From positions 558,986 through 622,985 of the forward strand of contig NZ_JARHUI010000001.1 in assembly GCF_029222925.1 (NCBI RefSeq): DNA of 64,000 bases. Direction: 5' to 3'. Shown here piece by piece: positions 48,627-56,777 of this stretch. Made by a program: the position numbers and the translations under genes. The first letter of the stretch is position 1. Every line of letters starts with the position of its first letter. The notes beneath the pieces were generated by a model that worked only from the letters and a program-made list of their open reading frames with translations, did no database searches and was not told where the DNA came from. Source of the stretch: Algoriphagus sp. CAU 1675 (GTDB lineage Bacteria; Bacteroidota; Bacteroidia; Cytophagales; Cyclobacteriaceae).

Positions 48627-51600
48627 TTACTCCGAAGTTTTTAGATAAATATAGAATGTGGTGCCTTCTCCTTCTTTGCTTTCCACTTTCAGTTCCCCTC
48701 CATGCGCCTTGATGATGTCATAGCTCAAACTCAACCCTAGCCCAGTCCCTGAACCGGCAGGTTTGGTCGTGAAAAATGGCTGGAAAATTTTGTCCCTCAC
48801 CGAATCCGGGATTCCATTCCCATTGTCTCTCACAAATAATTCAACTCCGTTTTCGGATTGCTTGGTACCTACAATAACGGTAGGCTGGTATCCATTTATT
48901 CCTTTCTTGGCTTTAGTATTCACTGCATAAAATGCGTTATTTACCAAGTTGAGGATCACTCTTCCTATATCTTGAGGAGCTACTTTTATTTTTGGAAGAT
49001 TGGAGCCCAATTCGAGTACAAAGTCTGCATTAAAAGATTTGTCTTTGGCACGAAGCCCGTGGTAAGATAGCCGTACAAACTCATCTGCTAAGGCATTGAG
49101 ATCGGTTTCTATTTTTTCACCTGAACTGGATCTACTATGCTCAAGCATTCCTTTGACGATGGAATCTGCCCGCTTCCCGTGGTGGTTGATTTTGGAGAGA
49201 TTTTTTTTGAGTTCCTGAGCGATGCCTTTTACCTCATCCAGGTTTCCATTTTCGATTTCCTCGTTCATTTCTTCCAAAAGTTCCTCACTGACTTCTGAGA
49301 AGTTGTTGACAAAATTCAGCGGATTTTGGATCTCATGGGCGATTCCTGCAGTCAACTCCCCTAGAGAAGCCATCTTTTCGGACTGGATCAATTGTTCCTG
49401 AGTGGATTTCAGGTCTTCAATGGATTTGTTCAACTGGGCAGTTCGATGATTGACCCGCTCCTCCAATATTCGGTTTTCCTTTTTGAGGTAGTAAGATCTG
49501 ACTTGAACGATGGTATAGATCACTAAGGCCAAAAAGGCAGCATAAATTAAAAATGCCCACCAGGTAAACCACCAAGGAGGGTTAATGCGGAAGCTATAGG
49601 TGCTTGGTTCACTCCAGTTACCATTAAATCCTTTTGTAATTACCTTAAATGAATAATCTCCTTGTAAAAGGTTAAAGTACGTTTTGGAAACTGGTGCCTT
49701 GGTGATTTCTGACCATTCTTCATCCGCTCCTTCTAAAATGTAGCGATATTCGATTTCATCCCTACTTTTTATAGCCGGATTAGAAAAAGTGAATGTGATC
49801 GAGTTCTGATCGTAAGGAAGTACCAAACCCAATGGAATCTTTGAATTTCTATCCAAACTATCCCATTTGATATTGTTTTTCGCGAGGTAGTTCCTTGCGC
49901 TTTCCAAGTCCTGTGGAAGGCTATCAAGCTTTGAAAGGAAGAGACTTGATTCATATTTGGCAAATAGATGGGCGCCCTGATCCATGATTCGTATCCCTGT
50001 GATCTCAATTGTAGGAGTTGTCTCATTTTCAAATCTCGGATCATTGAGATTGACAGTTAGGACAGGAGCTGCCCCCCACCAAACTTTCCCATCGCTGGTT
50101 ACCTTGGCAGTCATCTGATTGTAATCGGTATATGGAAAACCTTCAGCCCGTCCGTAATTCATAAATCGCCAGGCTTGATTGGGATTTTCTTGGGAAGGCT
50201 TTTCAATAATTGCGATCCCATTGGAAGTTCCGAGTTGAATTCTTCCTTGAGACTCAACCATATCATACAGTGATTCGGGTTGGAGTCCATGATCACCATT
50301 CACATTTATTACCTGGTTTCGATCTTTGTTAATAATGGAGATTCCTCGTGCACCTCCAATAATCATTCCATCCTCAGAACTTCTAATAATGACCGATTGA
50401 TCTGCTGTGGACAAGCCCTCTATGGTTCCTATAAAAGTGACCGTATTTTTCTCAGGATCGATGTAATTAATGCCGGTATTTGTTACAATCCAGAACTTCC
50501 CGAGATGATCCTTTTCGAGCCCCCATACCGTACTCGAGGCCAAACCCGAATATTCATCAAGCTTTTTCATGGTCCCTTCTTCTTGGTCAAATACAAGTAG
50601 ACCATCATTGGTACCGATCCACATACTTCCATCTTCATGTAGCCTGGCGCGCCAAAAGAACCGTGCTGTTTCTGCACTTCCTTGATAAGAAGTGATCGTG
50701 CTTTCTTTTAGGTTTAATAAGCTGAATCCGCCTGCAGATCCAATAAAAAAGATGTCCTCTGAAATCTTCGAAATACCCCGATGATCATTAGCTCCATTTT
50801 GCCGAGGAATTTCCAAATACTTGATAGTCTTGGTGGAAGGGTCGTAAATGTTGAGTCCACCATAAGTGGCGAGCCATACTCGATGCTCTTTGTCTTCTTC
50901 AATTCCCCAGACATTATCATTTATCAGGCCATCATTGGAAGAAAGGTGCCTGGAATCCATTCCTAAGGGATCGTATAGCTGAACCCCTGATGAATAGGTG
51001 CTTTCCCAATACACCTCATTCATATGATCAAATAAGGACATAGAGGGTGCACCCGAGCCAGTCTTTATGGAGTTTGTTTGAAGGGATTTTATGGTAGATT
51101 TCGAAGGGTTGTAAATTGTGAAGCCGTTAGTATACCCAAACCACACCTGACCCCTTGAATCAATATTTACATCTAGTGAACCTCCAGAATATCCCTGTTC
51201 TTCCCCTAAGATTGAAATAATGCCTTTTTCCAAAGAAACATTTGTAGCACCCCTCTCAAAGGTAGTTAGCCAAACGGAACCATCAGGAGCTTCGGTGATA
51301 TGGAAAAAATCACCTTCTAGACCCTCGTCTATACCTAATAGTTTTACACTTGTTCGTTCAGGATTAACAATGGCAATTTCACTGCTCATAGGGATCCAAA
51401 GGTTGTTTTTCGAATCTAAGCTTACTGTACTGAAGGCTAAACGTAATTCTGAATCAAAGACTAAGGATGAAAGGGTTCGATTTTTTAGATCTATAAACTT
51501 GGGACTATCTCCAATTCTGCCGCCCCAATAATTACCATCTTGATCGACCGCTCCTCTTGTGAAGCCCAAGGGGATTTCAAAATTTTCCACCAATTCAGTC

Positions 51601-52295
51601 TCAGGATCCAGGATCATAAATCCATTTTCCAAAGTTGTAATAACCAATCTTCCTTGGGGGTCATAATCAAGATCGACGATGATATTGGTAACCCCTGAGG
51701 AGAATTCAGTAATCACGATTTCATATAAGTGAAACTCACTTCCTATAAATTTCACCAATCCGAGCTCGGTACCAATCCAATGGGTTCCATCTGGCCCGAT
51801 TATTTGGGCTTTAATGCTTTTACCGGGAAGGCCTTGTGCATCGGTTAACCCTAAAATTCCCGCCTTTGTACGATCAGATTTTTCCATCGTCCCAACTTGT
51901 GAAATAATCGGCTCAGGCAAAGGGAAAATGGTGCTTTTGATGGAGTCCATCTCCAGTTCGATAGTCAAAGGCACTTCTTTAAGATTCTCAAAGGAAAAAG
52001 ATATTTCTGTGAGCGGTTTTTGAAGCGGTTCTTCTTCCTCCAGTGAAAATGGTTTTGAGGGTAATTGATCCCAGTTAAAACGCATTGTTTTTCCTATTGG
52101 AACGTACTCTTGGGGAATAATTTTCCACTCTATGGGCTTACCCTCAGGAATTTTAAAAGGGGTCGCGGTAGGAATTTTGAATCCAGATGGGTTTTCTGGA
52201 ACCGGAATTTCTTCATTTGATTGGCATGAAACTGCAAATCCCAGAGAGAATAAAAAAAGTAAGCGAAAGCAAAATAGATGTGTACTTTTCGTCAT
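48627..52295 (-). CDS. Reg_prop/Y_Y_Y two-component sensor histidine kinase, second copy
   Basis: The 1222-aa protein has an N-terminal lipobox-like FAVSC (Cys24). A proline-rich linker follows, then degenerate propeller repeats (about 160-750; units such as HRVWLATYGGLNIYDPSTKT and GKFWIVTNTGINYIDPEKN). A Y_Y_Y domain (IEYRYILEGADEEWSE) lies near 855 and one transmembrane helix near 920. A coiled coil, HisKA with His987 in [10 protein letters not shown], and HATPase_c complete it. There is no receiver or DNA-binding tail. It is far more diverged in the propeller than the copy at 36417-40064 but nearly identical to it in the HisKA block. No response regulator gene is adjacent. Confidence 0.93.
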   Translation of the reverse strand: MTKSTHLFCFRLLFLFSLGFAVSCQSNEEIPVPENPSGFKIPTATPFKIPEGKPIEWKIIPQEYVPIGKTMRFNWDQLPSKPFSLEEEEPLQKPLTEISFSFENLKEVPLTIELEMDSIKSTIFPLPEPIISQVGTMEKSDRTKAGILGLTDAQGLPGKSIKAQIIGPDGTHWIGTELGLVKFIGSEFHLYEIVITEFSSGVTNIIVDLDYDPQGRLVITTLENGFMILDPETELVENFEIPLGFTRGAVDQDGNYWGGRIGDSPKFIDLKNRTLSSLVFDSELRLAFSTVSLDSKNNLWIPMSSEIAIVNPERTSVKLLGIDEGLEGDFFHITEAPDGSVWLTTFERGATNVSLEKGIISILGEEQGYSGGSLDVNIDSRGQVWFGYTNGFTIYNPSKSTIKSLQTNSIKTGSGAPSMSLFDHMNEVYWESTYSSGVQLYDPLGMDSRHLSSNDGLINDNVWGIEEDKEHRVWLATYGGLNIYDPSTKTIKYLEIPRQNGANDHRGISKISEDIFFIGSAGGFSLLNLKESTITSYQGSAETARFFWRARLHEDGSMWIGTNDGLLVFDQEEGTMKKLDEYSGLASSTVWGLEKDHLGKFWIVTNTGINYIDPEKNTVTFIGTIEGLSTADQSVIIRSSEDGMIIGGARGISIINKDRNQVINVNGDHGLQPESLYDMVESQGRIQLGTSNGIAIIEKPSQENPNQAWRFMNYGRAEGFPYTDYNQMTAKVTSDGKVWWGAAPVLTVNLNDPRFENETTPTIEITGIRIMDQGAHLFAKYESSLFLSKLDSLPQDLESARNYLAKNNIKWDSLDRNSKIPLGLVLPYDQNSITFTFSNPAIKSRDEIEYRYILEGADEEWSEITKAPVSKTYFNLLQGDYSFKVITKGFNGNWSEPSTYSFRINPPWWFTWWAFLIYAAFLALVIYTIVQVRSYYLKKENRILEERVNHRTAQLNKSIEDLKSTQEQLIQSEKMASLGELTAGIAHEIQNPLNFVNNFSEVSEELLEEMNEEIENGNLDEVKGIAQELKKNLSKINHHGKRADSIVKGMLEHSRSSSGEKIETDLNALADEFVRLSYHGLRAKDKSFNADFVLELGSNLPKIKVAPQDIGRVILNLVNNAFYAVNTKAKKGINGYQPTVIVGTKQSENGVELFVRDNGNGIPDSVRDKIFQPFFTTKPAGSGTGLGLSLSYDIIKAHGGELKVESKEGEGTTFYIYLKTSE

Positions 52296-52460
52296 ATCCA
52301 GTTAGTTATAATTTGAAATTCGAGAAGGATTTGAGCCCCAATTCCATCCTCGAAGAAAACTTGATACCTCTCAGTCCAATAGGGTTTGGCAATTTTCAGG
52401 TCACTATTGGGGATTTGGGCTAAGTCAAATTCATGGGTCTTCGATAAATGCATGTTTGGG

Positions 52461-54911
52461 TTAGTTTGGGTAGGGAAGAGAAATTAGAAATGTGGTGCCT
52501 TTGGTTTCTTCTGTTTCGACCGATAATTCTCCCCCATGGCCTTTGACAATATCGTAGCTGATTGAAAGACCCAGCCCGGTTCCCTGACCGGAAGGTTTTG
52601 TCGTAAAGAAAGGTTGGAAGATTTTGCTTTTGATTTTGGAAGGGATTCCCCCTCCGTTGTCCATGACGGAAATTTCTACCCGTGCATCCTTGCCCAATTC
52701 CGGCTTTAGGTATCGGGAGCAAACCTTTACTTCGGGGGTATAATCCGGACCACTGATTTTTGCCTTTTCATTGACTGCATAGAATGCATTGTTGATCAAA
52801 TTGAGTAGAACTCTTCCGATCTCCTGGCGTACCACTTCAATTTTTGGGATATTCGGATCCAAATCACAGGAGAAGTTGGCATGGAAGCTTTTGTCTTTGG
52901 CCCGCAGTCCATGGAAACTGAGTTTCAGGCATTCTTCAGCAAGTGCATTTAAATCGGAAGGTTCTCTTTTGCTTTCACTTTTGCGGCTGTGTTCCAGCAT
53001 ACCTTTGATAATGCTTCCTGCTCTTTTTCCGTGGTGGTGGATTTTGGACAGGTTGTCCTTCAGTTCCTGAGCGAGGGCTTTAATTTCATTCAGATCTCCT
53101 TTTTCAATTTCTTCAGTCATTTCATCCAATAGCTCTTCACTTAATTCAGAGAAGTTGTTGACGAAGTTGAGTGGGTTTTGGATCTCATGGGCAATCCCGG
53201 CAGTAAGCTCGCCTAAGGAGGCCATTTTTTCGGATTGGATGAGTTGCTGTTGGGTTAATTTTAGATCTCTCAGGGTACGTTCCACCTGAACCTTGGCTGT
53301 TTCCAGCTTGACAAAATCCATGTATCTGGCATACGCGGTAGAAAATGTGTCCGCCAAAGACTGAACTAGTTGGAGCTCTTCCTCTTTCAGAGGTGTAGGA
53401 TTTCCTACATAAAGCATGCCTTTCAAAAAGGGTAGGAAGTGGAGATAAATGCCATCCTTGGGAATGTTTTGTAGGTATTGTTCTTTGGTTTTGATCACCC
53501 CCTCTTCGATGAGCGTGTCGGCTTGGATCTGAAAATCCTCGTCCACCCATCGGGTCACATAGCTGATTCCTTCAGTCCAATGATGAAAAACTTCTTTTAG
53601 GTTTCTGGCCTTGGAATAGACCAAATCAAATGCTGCAATCGCCTGTCCGTCTGGGGTAGACAGATAGGTGTGAAATTTGTTTTTCTGATCGTCCATGATA
53701 AAGACCCCGCATCGGATGAAGGAAATCCCCATACTGGTGAGTTCTTTCCAGATCAGAGGGGTAATCCTATTCAGGTCATCTGCGGTCCGCATGGAGGCAA
53801 TATCTGCACGAAGCCGATCCAGAGAGGCTTGTTTGATGGCTTCCTTGGTCTGATTTTCTGCTTTTTGAAGGTCCAGAAATCGGGTATAGGTCTGTTCAAA
53901 TACCCGGGCAAACCGGATCAGGATGTTGTTTTCTGAGATAGAGAAGGGCTGCCCATAATATCTTCCCATATACATCCCGGTATGGGTGTTGAATGCTGAT
54001 GAAATACAATAGGAAGGACCTCCCAAAACAAATTCTTTTCTTTCCTTGGGGATACTGATCAGGCTTTCAGGATGGTTAAAGAGATGAAGAAACCATTTGT
54101 CTTTTTCTTCTTTGGAATAGTGATGGGTAAACAGTTCGATCTTTTCTTCCCGGGCTTTGACAAGATCCCTTCCGATCTGGGAGGATTCGTAATAGGGCAT
54201 CAGTAGCCTAGAGGAATAGTTCCGGTCTTTGTTTTGGATCCAAACTTCTATATCCTTTGAGTCGGCTTTTGGGATGAGAATGGTGACCGTATCGGTTGCC
54301 ACTTCCAGTTGCATCAGATTGTCAAAAACAGCATTGACTACCTCCTGAAGTTCCTCACTTTTGTGCATGGCCATGGACCTTGATCGGACCCGTTCCAGGG
54401 CTGCCTCTATTTCAAATTCCCTCTCTATAGTTTGTAAATTCTCTTCACTTTTCCTGAGCTCTTTCCTCAACTGAAGGTTTTCTTCTGCCAGTCTTTTGTT
54501 TGAAGGGAATTCACCCTCTGGAATAGATTGATGCTGCTGTACTATTTTCCAGCCAAAAGGAGTTTCACTCAATATTGAAGAAATCCGGATAGGGGAGTAG
54601 AAAGTCCAGATTCCGTCCTTCAAAAAATGCAAATCTGCCTCTTCTTTGACCAACACCAGATCGCCTACAGGTACCGAAATGATTTTACGACTTTCCAGTC
54701 TGGTTTCATGGTTGCCTTTTCTTAATCCGGCTTGAAAAGCTAACGGACCGTCTTCTCTTCCATGTGAAAGCCCTGTTTCCGAAATTCCTATAAATTCAAA
54801 ATGGTCATCCAAAATGGAAGCAATGGTTTTATAGTCCCCCGAAAAGTAACTTTTCCAGTAGATATGGTATGTTTCTAGGGCTTCAGCCTCTTTTTTTTGG
54901 ATAGCTACCAT
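52461..54911 (-). CDS. Soluble histidine kinase with NTF2-like and GAF-like sensor domains
   Basis: The 816-aa protein has no membrane helices. Residues about 8-130 look like an NTF2/SnoaL (DUF4440-type) fold: YWKSYFSGDYKTIASILDD and GWKIVQQHQS. A coiled coil (135-170) with the ALERVRSRSMAMHKSEEL motif follows, then two GAF-like regions (about 185-345 and 365-540). HisKA has His575 in [10 protein letters not shown], and HATPase_c has GTGLGLS near the end. It presumably senses a cytosolic small molecule, and the NTF2-like N-terminus is an unusual input domain for a kinase. It lies 165 nt upstream of the second propeller kinase, in the same direction. Confidence 0.9.
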   Translation of the reverse strand: MVAIQKKEAEALETYHIYWKSYFSGDYKTIASILDDHFEFIGISETGLSHGREDGPLAFQAGLRKGNHETRLESRKIISVPVGDLVLVKEEADLHFLKDGIWTFYSPIRISSILSETPFGWKIVQQHQSIPEGEFPSNKRLAEENLQLRKELRKSEENLQTIEREFEIEAALERVRSRSMAMHKSEELQEVVNAVFDNLMQLEVATDTVTILIPKADSKDIEVWIQNKDRNYSSRLLMPYYESSQIGRDLVKAREEKIELFTHHYSKEEKDKWFLHLFNHPESLISIPKERKEFVLGGPSYCISSAFNTHTGMYMGRYYGQPFSISENNILIRFARVFEQTYTRFLDLQKAENQTKEAIKQASLDRLRADIASMRTADDLNRITPLIWKELTSMGISFIRCGVFIMDDQKNKFHTYLSTPDGQAIAAFDLVYSKARNLKEVFHHWTEGISYVTRWVDEDFQIQADTLIEEGVIKTKEQYLQNIPKDGIYLHFLPFLKGMLYVGNPTPLKEEELQLVQSLADTFSTAYARYMDFVKLETAKVQVERTLRDLKLTQQQLIQSEKMASLGELTAGIAHEIQNPLNFVNNFSELSEELLDEMTEEIEKGDLNEIKALAQELKDNLSKIHHHGKRAGSIIKGMLEHSRKSESKREPSDLNALAEECLKLSFHGLRAKDKSFHANFSCDLDPNIPKIEVVRQEIGRVLLNLINNAFYAVNEKAKISGPDYTPEVKVCSRYLKPELGKDARVEISVMDNGGGIPSKIKSKIFQPFFTTKPSGQGTGLGLSISYDIVKGHGGELSVETEETKGTTFLISLPYPN

Positions 54912-55124
54912 GCCAAACCATTTGAGGTCAAGGAGGAATTCTTAATTCTTGTAATCAAGACTAAATGTTTTGAAAAATCATCCGTAATGTATAGGATAAT
55001 TTAAAGAATTTTTTTTAGTAAATCCTTAATAATCAACAATTAAAAGATTTTTGCTGAAGCCAAGAATGATTATGGGGTACTTCGGTTCTTGATGGTGTGT
55101 TTTTGACGGATTTTTCTGAAAAAA

Positions 55125-55928
55125 TTAATCATGGAGATGTCGGTTTATTTCTTCTTTAAGTGCCTTCAATTGCATGGTTCTGACTTCCAGTTGCTCAATC
55201 ATGTTAAATGTCCTCCCCAAGTCTCCAATCACATAGGATTCAAATTCGGTCTTTTGCAAAAAGGAATTGATCTCTTTTTGAGGATCAACTCCCCTTTCAT
55301 CTTTGATTGATTCCAACAAGGAATAAAATCCTTTGTTACCCTCATTTATCAATATCTGCTCAGCAGATTCCATCGCCAAAAAGCTATTGGGGACCCCAGC
55401 CATCAAAGGTTCAAAGGAATTTTCTATGATGCGTAAAATAGAGGTAAGTACATCCTCAAATTGCTTGAAGTTGGTGTAATATTCAACGAGCTGCTTCAGA
55501 AGTGGCTTGTTGGAAAAATTATCGAAGGCCCCGGCACTTTTTGCTGCCTCAAAAGTTGCGTCAAAGCTGATGGCAGACTCGTTGTAATACAAGGGTTCGG
55601 TATGTTTCCCAAAATCAACAGAAGAAATTGGCTGAGCCGGATTTCTGATTTGGGATAAAAACCAAGTTAGGTTATCCATTCGATTTTGGTAGAAAATGGT
55701 CTGGGATTCCAGTTTTTGCTGATCATTTTCCAAGTCAATTAAGATGGATTTGTAAAATGTTGTTTCCCTGTGTCTATTGGCCCGTTCCTCTTTCCAGGTA
55801 TTGATTTGGAGTGCTATTAAAATTCCTATAGTCACCAAAATAATTTCTCCCGCCGCATAGGCCAAATACCGGGTGACCCGATTTTGGGAGAAAAGAGATA
55901 GGCGGATTTTTCGGAAAAAGGAGATCAT
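55125..55928 (-). CDS. DUF6090 family membrane protein, second copy
   Basis: The 267-aa protein has the same N-terminal pattern as the protein at 32758-33531: FFRKIRLSL, YLAYAAGE, then a transmembrane segment IILVTIGILIALQINTWKEE (about 27-46), followed by a helical charged domain. Function unknown. It follows the 258-aa membrane protein by 29 nt and is probably co-transcribed with it and with the CehA-like gene. The histidine kinase gene lies 213 nt downstream. Confidence 0.85.
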   Translation of the reverse strand: MISFFRKIRLSLFSQNRVTRYLAYAAGEIILVTIGILIALQINTWKEERANRHRETTFYKSILIDLENDQQKLESQTIFYQNRMDNLTWFLSQIRNPAQPISSVDFGKHTEPLYYNESAISFDATFEAAKSAGAFDNFSNKPLLKQLVEYYTNFKQFEDVLTSILRIIENSFEPLMAGVPNSFLAMESAEQILINEGNKGFYSLLESIKDERGVDPQKEINSFLQKTEFESYVIGDLGRTFNMIEQLEVRTMQLKALKEEINRHLHD

Positions 55929-55957
55929 AGGCTTACTGAGTGATGCAAAAGTTTTGT

Positions 55958-56734
55958 TTAGGGGAGTTCATATTCCTTGTGAATCAATTCCAATAGATTT
56001 AAAGCATCTTCCCTCAGAGATGCTGCCCGCATACTGTTTCCTAGACACATTTTTGATAAATAATGGACTTGGAAGGCCAGCTCATTCAGGGTCTGAAAAT
56101 CATCTGTGACCAGCTTTGGATTTGTTGTCGGAAACACAAAATTCATCTCTGCATCCATCGTGGCATTCAATTCCTGGGAGTTAAAAACCTTACCTCCCAT
56201 TTCCCGAAAAGTAGATTTGGTTTGGTTGTCCTTTTCGTCCCAATCCTGAAGCACTCTCACCTTTTTTTCATACTTGAGCAATTCCTCGACGACCACTCTT
56301 TTTTTGATCAGACGAAGATTCCCCGCGTTTTTTAATTGCTGAATGGTGCCATCCGAGTACACAAATGGGCTTTCGTTGAAGACTTGTCTGGCTAAATAAT
56401 AGATTTGGTTTCCCAAAAGGTGATGATCCTCCGAAACTAGCATCCCTGCCAAGGAGTCCATCAAATGACCTTTGACCTTTTTAAAAGAAATGTAGGTATT
56501 CAGGTTTGCCGTGTCTGATTTTAGGTCTTCAATCAAGGAAAGCATGTATTCCTTTTCGATCGTTTTGTTGCTTAAAGATTCGCGGTAATTCTCGGCGAGA
56601 AACCCACAGAATACAGCCAAAAAAAGCATAAAGAATTCTTTGAAATAGGAGGTCCAGTTTTTTTTCTTCCAGGGGCTGATTACCTCTTCATTTAAGGCGT
56701 CTGGATGATTTTCTGAAGTTTGATTTTTCTCCAT
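55958..56734 (-). CDS. Membrane protein with DUF6090-like architecture, unrecognised
   Basis: The 258-aa protein has a polar N-terminus, one transmembrane segment (about 30-50, FFMLFLAVFCGFLAENYRES), then a long charged helical extracytoplasmic region. The layout and the ENYRE/INTWNE-like sequence just after the membrane segment recall DUF6090, but the sequence is more distant and I do not assign the family. It begins 43 nt after the CehA-like gene and ends 29 nt before the DUF6090 gene. Confidence 0.75.
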   Translation of the reverse strand: MEKNQTSENHPDALNEEVISPWKKKNWTSYFKEFFMLFLAVFCGFLAENYRESLSNKTIEKEYMLSLIEDLKSDTANLNTYISFKKVKGHLMDSLAGMLVSEDHHLLGNQIYYLARQVFNESPFVYSDGTIQQLKNAGNLRLIKKRVVVEELLKYEKKVRVLQDWDEKDNQTKSTFREMGGKVFNSQELNATMDAEMNFVFPTTNPKLVTDDFQTLNELAFQVHYLSKMCLGNSMRAASLREDALNLLELIHKEYELP

Positions 56735-56777
56735 TTCTCTAAAGAATCAGTATAGGAAATTTATTCTTTGATGGCAT

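Noticed and set aside
52376..52410. CCAATAG/CTATTGG inverted repeat between two kinase genes
   Set aside because: The stem is only 7 bp with a 21-nt loop, no T run follows, and such matches arise by chance at this length.
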